From an uncultured Propionibacteriaceae bacterium (GTDB lineage: Bacteria; Actinomycetota; Actinomycetes; Propionibacteriales; Propionibacteriaceae): a stretch of DNA of 12,042 nt. The translations under genes and the position numbers were made by a program. Shown here piece by piece: positions 1 through 5,412 of the stretch. The stretch covers positions 1 through 12,042 of the forward strand of contig CAMQXE010000017.1 in NCBI GenBank assembly GCA_947038745.1, read 5' to 3'. A model generated the notes under the pieces. It worked only from the letters and a program-made list of their open reading frames with translations. It had not been told where the DNA came from and ran no database searches. The first letter of the stretch is position 1. Each line of letters begins with the position of its first letter.

Positions 1-80
1 GAATCGGACTTTTTTAATTAGTTCTGGGGGTATCCTCCATCAAGAGCACTCCTCTGTTTCTAGCTGGTCATAGTGATGCA

Positions 81-96
81 AGTTTCACGTGAAACG
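81..96. other. parS: parS site 1 (ParB centromere-like site)
   Basis: Contains the perfect 14-bp palindrome GTTTCACGTGAAAC (82-95), the core of the near-universal bacterial parS TGTTTCACGTGAAACA. Only the outermost bases differ from the 16-mer (A at the first, G at the last). ParB encoded at 1690-2598 is expected to bind here, load as a CTP clamp and spread. Confidence 0.93.
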
Positions 97-588
97 TAGT
101 CCAGTGTGATGCAGTCATCGCGGTGCAAGAACTCAACAAATCTGCCGCATGAAATCCAGGTATCAGCCATGAGACACAGATGAGGTTGTAGCGGTGTCTC
201 CCCCGCTGATAGTCAGATTCCTAGGAGTCTTGTATGGCTTCCGTAGGTAAGGCAATATGCTTAAAAACGGACAAGTTCGAGTTTCTGTGGTTCTGTGAGA
301 TTGTTGCGTGGGGGAAGTCGGGTGCCGTTATTTATCCATGCTCATTTACGGGAGGAATCAAACTTGTGCATCGATGGTCATGCCGCTGTTGGCTGTCAGT
401 AATAGTCACATCTCTGGGGCATCTAGAAGGTATTTCGTCCCAACAACCAAGTCGATTGACCCGATAAGAGTTCTGAGCGATTTCCAGGCCCAAGCGTATT
501 TCTCCCCTGCTGCTCTTGCACCTGGAATGAGTCAGGTATATCTATTGTGAAGTGCTATGAAAAGTGGTTTGCAGTGTAAAGGTGGTGC

Positions 589-604
589 AGTTTCACGTGA
601 AACA
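589..604. other. parS: parS site 2
   Basis: AGTTTCACGTGAAACA: perfect 14-bp core palindrome at 590-603 with one outer mismatch to the 16-bp consensus. It lies about 115 bp before the parA start, so ParB bound or spreading from here could also influence parAB transcription. Confidence 0.94.
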
Positions 605-683
605 CAAAAGCCTGAAGCATTCCTTCACCCAAATATTCTTGCAACATGCGCGGGGGTGATGTTTTGTCAGTGCTGGCAAGTAG

Positions 684-695
684 AGTAGTACTACT
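684..695. promoter_or_regulatory. Perfect 12-bp palindrome before parA, possible operator
   Basis: AGTAGTACTACT is its own reverse complement and ends 23 bases before the parA GTG start. A TTGTCA-like -35 element (664-669) lies 16 bases before TAGTAC (686-691), so the palindrome would overlap a possible -10 element. That would suit a repressor site, but both promoter assignments are weak and no regulator is identified. Confidence 0.3.
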
Positions 696-718
696 GCTAC
701 ATGATTGCGGAGGAATAA

Positions 719-1690
719 GTGGTCTTTAAGAAGCGTAAGAAGGTGGACAAGGCACTTGCAGCGGCCATGGCCACTGAGGTTGTTGGGCCACGTCGTGCTG
801 CTTTTGATGTTCCAGAAGAAGGCTTGCCTCCCGTCGAAGAACCAGATGATATTTCTGTTTCACGTGAAACACCGAAGTTTCCACGACCAGCAAATACCCG
901 GATTTTTGTAGTAGCTAATCAAAAAGGCGGGGTAGGAAAGACCACTACTACCGTAAATATCGCTACCGCAATGGCACTGGCGGGCCTCAAGGTGCTGGTA
1001 TGTGATCTCGATGCTCAGGGTAATGCCTCAACGGCGTTGGGCATCGATCACGCATCGGGAACGCCTGGCACCTATGAAGTGATGATCGCGGGAGATTCAA
1101 TCGCTCAGCATGTGCAGCAGTCTCCTGAGTCGCCGAATCTCCGAGTGCTTCCTGCAACGATTGATCTTGCGAGTGCAGAGATCCAGCTGGTTAATATCGT
1201 TGCCCGCGAAAGACGGCTTGAGAAGGCGCTCGCTGCCTATCTTGCTGAGAATGACTGCGACTATGTCTTTATTGATTGCCCACCTTCATTAGGACTGATT
1301 ACGCTCAATGCTCTTGTCGCTGCTGGGGAGATTTTGGTTCCTATCCAATGTGAGTACTACGCCCTCGAAGGCGTATCGCAGTTGGTTAATACCATCAACC
1401 TCGTCAAGGGTGAGCTGAATGATGACCTCACGCTTTCTACAATTCTTCTTACAATGTTCGACGGCAGAACAAAACTAGCAGCGCAAGTTGCTTTAGAAGT
1501 GCGTAATTATTTCCCTGATGAAACTCTCGAAACAGTAATTCCACGGTCAGTGCGTGTTTCTGAGGCGCCTAGCTTCGGGCAGACGGTGCTGAGCTACCAA
1601 CCGCAATCAACGGGAGCACGGGCCTACCTTGAGGCAGCGCAGGAGATAGCGCTACAAGCGACTAATGACGATGATGAGGAGAATATCTAA
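719..1690 (+). CDS. parA: Chromosome partitioning ATPase ParA (Soj)
   Basis: ParA is a MinD/SIMIBI-type ATPase that forms ATP-bound dimers on the nucleoid and moves ParB-parS complexes to separate newly copied origins. The deviant Walker A motif KGGVGKTT is at residues 69-76, followed by the Walker A' segment VCDLDAQGNAS and the Walker B-like VFIDCPPSLG. The first 60 residues are a charged, low-complexity extension, typical of actinobacterial ParA; it includes the VSRET codons that form a perfect parS. The GTG start is chosen because GGAGG (709-713) sits five bases upstream. An ATG start at 705 is in another frame and loses the motifs. At 323 aa the length fits actinobacterial ParA with an extension. 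The stop overlaps the parB start (TAATG), indicating translational coupling. Confidence 0.96.
   Translation: MVFKKRKKVDKALAAAMATEVVGPRRAAFDVPEEGLPPVEEPDDISVSRETPKFPRPANTRIFVVANQKGGVGKTTTTVNIATAMALAGLKVLVCDLDAQGNASTALGIDHASGTPGTYEVMIAGDSIAQHVQQSPESPNLRVLPATIDLASAEIQLVNIVARERRLEKALAAYLAENDCDYVFIDCPPSLGLITLNALVAAGEILVPIQCEYYALEGVSQLVNTINLVKGELNDDLTLSTILLTMFDGRTKLAAQVALEVRNYFPDETLETVIPRSVRVSEAPSFGQTVLSYQPQSTGARAYLEAAQEIALQATNDDDEENI
856..871. other. parS: parS site 3, perfect 16-mer inside parA
   Basis: TGTTTCACGTGAAACA, an exact match to the full 16-bp parS consensus. It lies within the parA reading frame, where GTT TCA CGT GAA ACA encodes VSRET (residues 47-51) in the variable N-terminal extension. 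Coding function and ParB binding therefore share the same bases. Confidence 0.97.
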
Positions 1691-2598
1691 TGGCAACAAA
1701 AACAGGTGGCCTAGGTAAGGGTCTTGATGTTCTCATCCGTCGCACAGACGATCTGCCAGAGAAGCCTCTACGATCGACTAAGAGCAAGGCTATCCCTGGG
1801 CAGTTAGTGGTCCAAGACATTCCACTCGACCAGATTCGTCCTAACCCGAAGCAGCCGCGTACTGTATTTGAAGAAGATGCACTCACTGAGTTGGTCGAAT
1901 CGATCAAAGAGGTGGGAGTTCTCCAGCCAGTCGTTGTTCGTGAATCCGCTGGCGGTGGCTATGAACTGATTATGGGGGAGCGGCGCTTCCGCGCTTCTGG
2001 GCTTGCCGGCAAAAAGACAGTCCCGGCGATTATTCGTCAGACAGCCGATGTTGATTTACTCCGAGATGCGTTGCTGGAGAATATCCATCGCTCGCAGCTC
2101 AACCCGCTGGAAGAAGGAGCTGCATATCAGCAGATGCTTGAAGACTTCGATTGCTCTCAAGAGGAGTTGTCACAGCGAGTTAAGCGCAGTCGTCCACATA
2201 TCTCTAACTCGATCCGGCTATTGAAGCTGCCTGCACCAGTACAGCGCCGTGTGGCTGCTGGCGTTTTGAGCGCTGGGCATGCCAGAGCTTTGCTTTCACT
2301 TGATGATGTGGTAGAGATGGAGCGCCTAGCCCAGCGAATCGTCGCAGAAGGTATGTCGGTACGCGCCACCGAGGAAGTTGTTGCCCTTGGCCAGCGTCAG
2401 CAAAACAAGACAGTTAAGCGACGTGCTCAGGAGCCTTCGCCTCGGGCTACTGAGCTGAGCCAGGAGCTCTCAGATCATTTTGATACTCGGGTAACAGTGA
2501 GCATTGGTCGCGCCAAAGGCCAGGTAGTCATCGAGTTTGCTGGTGAAGAAGATCTTGATCGCATTCTTAACATCATTGAAGCAAAGCCAAGCTCATAA
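1690..2598 (+). CDS. parB: Chromosome partitioning protein ParB (Spo0J), parS-binding CTPase
   Basis: ParB binds parS, closes around DNA as a CTP-dependent clamp and stimulates ParA. Domains in order: a short N-terminal segment with the GLGKGLDVLI ParA-activating-type motif (residues 7-16); the CTP-binding domain from about 42 to 135 with IRPNPKQPR (49-57), GERRFRA (96-102) and ENIHRSQLNP (130-139); the helix-turn-helix parS reader at about 155-181; a variable linker; and a C-terminal dimerisation domain at about 262-302. The length of 302 aa is normal. The ATG overlaps the parA stop by one base, and GAGGAG (1676-1681) is eight bases upstream. Four parS sites lie within 2.6 kb, two before parA, one in it and one just after parB. 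Confidence 0.97.
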   Translation: MATKTGGLGKGLDVLIRRTDDLPEKPLRSTKSKAIPGQLVVQDIPLDQIRPNPKQPRTVFEEDALTELVESIKEVGVLQPVVVRESAGGGYELIMGERRFRASGLAGKKTVPAIIRQTADVDLLRDALLENIHRSQLNPLEEGAAYQQMLEDFDCSQEELSQRVKRSRPHISNSIRLLKLPAPVQRRVAAGVLSAGHARALLSLDDVVEMERLAQRIVAEGMSVRATEEVVALGQRQQNKTVKRRAQEPSPRATELSQELSDHFDTRVTVSIGRAKGQVVIEFAGEEDLDRILNIIEAKPSS

Positions 2599-2632
2599 AC
2601 ATCGCAAAATATGCCGCTAAAAGGGCTTAATT

Positions 2633-2672
2633 ATGGTGGGATGGTTGCTCAATACGAGTTCCATCCCACCAT
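2633..2672 (+). terminator. Hairpin after parB, likely terminator
   Basis: TGGTGGGATGG (2634-2644) pairs perfectly with CCATCCCACCA (2661-2671), with an added A-T pair outside, giving a 12-bp stem. The 16-base loop can pair further (CTC 2648-2650 with GAG 2656-2658). It starts 34 bases after the parB stop. Only three T residues follow (2672-2674), so termination may be partial; the hairpin abuts parS site 4. Confidence 0.65.
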
Positions 2673-2673
2673 T

Positions 2674-2689
2674 TGCTTCACGTGAAACA
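2674..2689. other. parS: parS site 4 (one core mismatch)
   Basis: TGCTTCACGTGAAACA differs from the 16-bp consensus only at the third base (C for T), which breaks one arm of the palindrome. Probably a functional but weaker site. It lies between the parB hairpin and the next gene. Confidence 0.88.
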
Positions 2690-2712
2690 TTCAGGCCGGG
2701 CAGGTTCTTAGG

Positions 2713-3249
2713 ATGGCTGCTATGACGGATAGATCGCTTCGTCCGCTACAACTGCGGGAGCTGCCGCAGTTGCCTGGCAGGCTGTCTGGGATAGTCCCAG
2801 AAGAGCCATGGTGTGTTGCTGCAGAGAAACGCTGGGGGAGCGTGGGGCTCATTGTCGGCGACCTGGAAGCATCGTCGTCGATATTGCTTTGGGCGGCTGA
2901 TGTATTGCCAGTCGGGTATCGCGGTAGCCATAATCCGCGAGCAATGGTGATACTCGAATTACGTAGTACGGGTAGGCGTTCCTTGAGCCGAGAAGCGTAT
3001 CTCATCGAATCTGCGCTAGATCACGCCCAGGCGCGAGGCGGCCGCACAGTAGAAGCGCTGGTGCCCTTTGCCTTTACCGTTCCAATTGATCCAGCCGTGC
3101 TGGCTCTAGCTGGTTTTCTGCCAGCTAGAGCTCAGCGCAGCGGGATTCTCTGGAAGAACCGAGGCGAAGTTATAAGCACCTTGCGGCGTCCAGATTTCAA
3201 CGAACTACGACGCCACGTGGGCTTTGGGGCGTTCCGCAAAGGGAACTAA
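2713..3249 (+). CDS. Conserved hypothetical protein next to parB, possibly GNAT-like
   Basis: A 178-aa soluble protein with no signal peptide or membrane segment. I cannot name its function. Its position straight after parB matches that of M. tuberculosis Rv3916c, an uncharacterised protein sometimes described as acetyltransferase-like. The visible architecture is loosely compatible with a GNAT fold: a strand-rich core (AVLPVGY-like and VILELRST segments at about 62-86), then a helix (AYLIESALDHAQARGG) and VEALVPF (about 95-118). No clear acetyl-CoA loop (Q/RxxGxG/A) is visible, so the enzyme assignment is weak. The start is ambiguous: ATG at 2713 has only a distant CAGG, whereas ATG at 2722 has AGGA eight bases upstream. 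It ends 25 bases before the convergent OsmC-family gene. Confidence 0.8.
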   Translation: MAAMTDRSLRPLQLRELPQLPGRLSGIVPEEPWCVAAEKRWGSVGLIVGDLEASSSILLWAADVLPVGYRGSHNPRAMVILELRSTGRRSLSREAYLIESALDHAQARGGRTVEALVPFAFTVPIDPAVLALAGFLPARAQRSGILWKNRGEVISTLRRPDFNELRRHVGFGAFRKGN

Positions 3250-3274
3250 TCTATTTCAATAATAGAACCAGAAG

Positions 3275-3715
3275 CTAGGCTAGGGGAGTACCGTCGTTGG
3301 TGTAGGCCACTGACGTTTCGTGTGAGACAGTGCGAGATACCGTGCATAGACGGTCTCGTGACTGGGTAATCGTGCGCTCAACAACATCGACGGCAGCCTT
3401 GCCCTCATCGGTGGCCGGGAACTGCAGCTGGAAGCCAACCAGGACATCATCAAGGCGATGGCCGCCGTTGTCATCGGTGATTGCCTTAGCGGAGACCTCA
3501 ACAACGAAAGAGTCAGGCTCACTGCGCTTAGTGGTCATAAAATCTACGTCAATTGCGGAGCAGCCACCGATGGCAGCAAGGAGCAACTCGACAGGAGTGA
3601 GAAGGCCTTCGCCACGGCCGAACTGCAATGTCGCGCCAGTCTTGCTATGTGCGGTGTAGATACCCAACTCATCGCGGGTAATTTCAATCTGCTTACGTGG
3701 GGGAATCTCAGTCAT
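3275..3715 (-). CDS. OsmC/Ohr-family peroxide-detoxifying protein
   Basis: OsmC/Ohr proteins reduce organic hydroperoxides with a pair of cysteines recycled by lipoylated proteins or other thiols. The family marks are visible: TPVELLLAAIGGCSAIDV (residues 40-57) with the probable peroxidatic Cys52 and conserved Glu43, and the second cysteine, Cys124, in RLCTVSRTV. The length of 146 aa is typical. No membrane segment or signal peptide is present. An in-frame TAG lies four codons upstream, so the ATG at 3715 is the first possible start, yet no Shine-Dalgarno sequence precedes it; a TAGACT element six bases away suggests a leaderless mRNA. It stands where cwlM is found in mycobacteria and lies behind trxA, so thiol-redox defence fits its neighbours. 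Which OsmC subfamily it belongs to cannot be told from sequence alone. Confidence 0.9.
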   Translation of the reverse strand: MTEIPPRKQIEITRDELGIYTAHSKTGATLQFGRGEGLLTPVELLLAAIGGCSAIDVDFMTTKRSEPDSFVVEVSAKAITDDNGGHRLDDVLVGFQLQFPATDEGKAAVDVVERTITQSRDRLCTVSRTVSHETSVAYTNDGTPLA

Positions 3716-3721
3716 GACACG

Positions 3722-3727
3722 AGTCTA
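3722..3727 (-). promoter_or_regulatory. Possible -10 element for leaderless osmC-family mRNA
   Basis: On the minus strand TAGACT ends six bases before the ATG, exactly the spacing at which transcription would begin on the A of the start codon. It fits the TANNNT -10 pattern of actinobacterial promoters. No good -35 is visible. The absence of a ribosome binding site supports the reading. Confidence 0.45.
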
Positions 3728-3737
3728 GAGGCAAGCA

Positions 3738-3770
3738 CAATGCCCGCTGCGGAAATCACAGCGGGCATTG
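3738..3770 (-). terminator. Hairpin between trxA and the osmC-family gene
   Basis: CAATGCCCGCTG (3738-3749) and CAGCGGGCATTG (3759-3770) form a perfect 12-bp stem with a nine-base loop, beginning 13 bases after the trxA stop. No T-run follows in the trxA direction, so it may terminate weakly or protect the 3' end of the mRNA. It makes separate transcription of the osmC-family gene more likely. Confidence 0.6.
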
Positions 3771-3783
3771 AAGTGAAGATGTC

Positions 3784-4107
3784 TTACAGGTGCTTATCGA
3801 GCAACTTAGCCAAAGCCCCCTTGGTCTTAGCACCAAGTACCGACTCGACGATCTCACCATTGATGAAAAGGTGCAGCGTGGGCAACCCCTGGACACCAAA
3901 CTTGGCTGGAGTGAGAGGCTCATCGTCGGCATTCATCTTGTAGAACTGCACGCGACCTTCGTAGAGGCCCGCAAGCTCGTCAATGATGGGGGAAAGCTGC
4001 TTGCATGGGGCACACCAGGTGGCCCAGTAATCGACGAGGACGGGCATGGTGGCCTTGAGGACCGTGGTCTCGAAATCTTTATCAGTGATGGCGGCGACAT
4101 TGCTCAT
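3784..4107 (-). CDS. trxA: Thioredoxin
   Basis: A 107-aa cytoplasmic dithiol reductant, normal length for thioredoxin. The active site reads WATWCAPCK with Cys32 and Cys35; the usual second residue is Gly (WCGPC), here Ala, a variant known in other thioredoxins. The cis-proline is Pro76 in QGLPTLHLF. Start: ATG with AAGGAG (plus-strand 4113-4118) five bases upstream. Its partner reductase trxB is transcribed divergently across a 121-bp gap, unlike the co-directional trxB-trxC order in mycobacteria. A hairpin follows the gene. Thioredoxin supplies electrons to ribonucleotide reductase, peroxiredoxins and methionine sulfoxide reductases. Confidence 0.96.
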   Translation of the reverse strand: MSNVAAITDKDFETTVLKATMPVLVDYWATWCAPCKQLSPIIDELAGLYEGRVQFYKMNADDEPLTPAKFGVQGLPTLHLFINGEIVESVLGAKTKGALAKLLDKHL

Positions 4108-4153
4108 GAGTACTCCTTCAAAAAATCTGCGCCCCCTACTTAACCACTATCAG

Positions 4154-4167
4154 CCGACATTCGTCGG
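4154..4167. promoter_or_regulatory. Small inverted repeat between trxA and trxB
   Basis: CCGAC-ATTC-GTCGG is a perfect 5-bp inverted repeat in the divergent promoter region; its right arm runs into the GGGAAT of the trxB -35 element (4166-4171). It could be an operator, but it is short and unidentified. Confidence 0.25.
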
Positions 4168-4192
4168 GAATACCAACAGCCCGCGCGTCGTT
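4166..4192 (+). promoter_or_regulatory. SigR/SigH-type oxidative-stress promoter of trxB
   Basis: GGGAAT (4166-4171), 18 bases, then GTT (4190-4192) matches the actinobacterial SigR/SigH consensus GGAAT-N18-GTT. This sigma factor responds to disulfide stress and classically drives thioredoxin-system genes. Transcription would start near 4200, giving a leader of roughly 30 bases with AAAGGAG before trxB. A 10-bp palindrome TAGGTACCTA (4205-4214) lies in that leader. Confidence 0.82.
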
Positions 4193-4228
4193 AGTTAGAG
4201 TTGCTAGGTACCTACAAAGGAGTTCTCC

Positions 4229-5155
4229 ATGCGCGACATCATCATCGTTGGGTCCGGCCCCGCCGGCTACACTGCGGCCATCTACGCTGCCCGGGCCGGT
4301 TTCACGCCGCTGGTTTTCGAGGGTGCGTTTACCGCCGGTGGTGCGCTGATGACCACGACTGAAGTAGAGAACTTCCCCGGTTTCCCAGACGGCATCATGG
4401 GCCCTGACCTGATGGCGAATATGCGTACCCAGGCAGAAAAGTTTGGGGCAGAACTTATTGCTGACGATGTGCAGGAGCTAGATCTCACCGGCGGCGTGAA
4501 GAAGGTGACCGATAGCGAAGGCACCGTGCATGAGGCGAAGGCGGTCATTCTGGCAACCGGCTCGGCTTACCGGCACTTAGGCGTTCCTGGTGAAGATGAG
4601 TTCTCAGCTAAGGGCGTTTCCTGGTGCGCAACCTGTGATGGTTTCTTCTTCCGCGACAAAGAAATCGCTGTTATCGGTGGTGGCGACTCTGCTGCAGAAG
4701 AAGCAGACTTCCTGACTCGCTTCGCTAGCAAGGTGACTCTGGTTCATCGTCGCGCTGAATTGCGCGCTTCTCAGGTGATGGCTCAGCGCGTCCAGAACAA
4801 CCCCAAGATTGATTTTGCGTGGAATAGCGAGGTGGTGGAGTTCACTGGCGGTGCAGGCCTGGAAGCTATCGTGCTCAAAGACACCCAGACGGGCCAGACC
4901 CGTGAGCTTCCTGTTGCAGGTGCCTTTATCGCTATCGGGCATGACCCGCGCTCTGAGCTGGTTAAGGGCCAGGTGGAGTTGGATGAGTCAGGCTTTATCA
5001 AGGTGCAGCAGCGCACACAAAAGACCAATGTCGCAGGGGTTTTTGCTTGTGGCGACGTCGTCGATCACACCTATCAGCAGGCTATTACCGCCGCAGGTTC
5101 TGGCTGTGCCGCAGCGCTTGATGCGCAAGCGTATCTGAACTCGCTCGCGGACTAA
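4229..5155 (+). CDS. trxB: Thioredoxin reductase (NADPH)
   Basis: A 308-aa FAD flavoprotein that passes electrons from NADPH to thioredoxin. FAD-binding GSGPAG is at residues 8-13, the redox-active CATC at 133-136 (WCATCDGFFF), the NADPH-binding GGGDSA at 150-155, the HRR segment that binds the NADPH phosphate near 175, and the C-terminal FAD motif GVFACGDVVD before the QAITAAGSGC helix. All key residues are present and the length is standard. AAAGGAG (4216-4222) lies six bases before the ATG. A SigR/SigH-type promoter precedes it and a strong terminator follows, so it appears to be a single-gene unit, induced by thiol oxidation. Confidence 0.97.
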   Translation: MRDIIIVGSGPAGYTAAIYAARAGFTPLVFEGAFTAGGALMTTTEVENFPGFPDGIMGPDLMANMRTQAEKFGAELIADDVQELDLTGGVKKVTDSEGTVHEAKAVILATGSAYRHLGVPGEDEFSAKGVSWCATCDGFFFRDKEIAVIGGGDSAAEEADFLTRFASKVTLVHRRAELRASQVMAQRVQNNPKIDFAWNSEVVEFTGGAGLEAIVLKDTQTGQTRELPVAGAFIAIGHDPRSELVKGQVELDESGFIKVQQRTQKTNVAGVFACGDVVDHTYQQAITAAGSGCAAALDAQAYLNSLAD

Positions 5156-5167
5156 ATAGTTGTTCTT

Positions 5168-5202
5168 AGCCGGGCGCCCTCTAACGAGGCGCCCGGCTTT
5201 TT
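5168..5202 (+). terminator. Strong Rho-independent terminator of trxB
   Basis: AGCCGGGCGCC (5168-5178) pairs perfectly with GGCGCCCGGCT (5188-5198); a nine-base loop separates them and TTTTT follows (5198-5202). It starts 13 bases after the trxB stop and isolates trxB from the riboswitch operon. Confidence 0.95.
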
Positions 5203-5250
5203 GTTGCCTATTTAACTAATCTACGTTCTGCTGGGCAGAATCTCAGATCG

Positions 5251-5409
5251 GGCTGTAGCCTTACGCTGTTGGAGCTCAGCAGGGCTTTGTGGGAACCCGG
5301 TGCAATTCCGGGACTGACGCGCAACGGTGAATCAGATCATCTGATGAGTCCGATACCACCCAATGTTCTTTACTTGTGGCCCGCGAAAGTGCCCTGAACG
5401 AAAGGCTGC
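5251..5409 (+). ncRNA. Cobalamin riboswitch
   Basis: The leader holds the conserved cobalamin core: GGGAA-CCCGG (5291-5300), TGCAATTCCGGGACTGACGC, CGCAACGGTGA (5320-5330) and the downstream box GAGTCCGATACC (5346-5357). CCCGG/CCGGG forms the P4 stem. CGCG at 5318-5321 (L5) and CGCG at 5382-5385 could form the loop-loop contact typical of this class; this is inferred. The sequence GTAGCCTT (5255-5262) can pair with AAGGCTGC (5402-5409), which covers the weak ribosome binding site GAAAGG of the next gene, suggesting control of translation. No T-run terminator is visible before the ATG. It is expected to reduce expression of the importer when B12 is plentiful. The exact outer boundaries are approximate. 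Confidence 0.9.
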
Positions 5410-5412
5410 CTG

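Larger units (their letters stand above)
1..718. other. Gene-free region upstream of parA carrying parS sites
   Basis: No reading frame here looks like a real gene. The two longest (234-467 and 308-550, plus strand) have cysteine/serine-rich, low-complexity translations that match no family I know, and they overlap each other in different frames. The region holds two parS sites (81-96, 589-604), a 7-bp inverted repeat GAGACAC/GTGTCTC (171-177 and 194-200) and a 12-bp palindrome (684-695). In most actinobacteria rsmG (gidB) sits directly before parA; I see no piece of it here. The region may serve as the loading and spreading platform for ParB and as the parA promoter region. Confidence 0.6.

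Noticed and set aside
332..340. TTATCCATG, resembling a DnaA box (TTATCCACA)
   Set aside because: A single box with two mismatches and no companions; not enough to call an origin.
234..550. Two overlapping plus-strand reading frames (77 and 80 codons) in the upstream region
   Set aside because: Different frames over the same DNA, Cys/Ser-rich translations, no convincing ribosome binding site and no recognisable family.
3458..3943. 161-codon plus-strand frame across the osmC-family and trxA genes
   Set aside because: Antisense shadow of two well-supported genes with intact catalytic motifs.
4142..4163. SigR/SigH-like element for trxA on the minus strand (GTT with ACGAAT)
   Set aside because: The -35 is a poor match and the spacing is about 14 instead of 18.
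5203..5260. Possible DtxR/iron box before the importer operon
   Set aside because: No 19-bp palindrome resembling the DtxR consensus could be found; the cobalamin riboswitch explains regulation better.
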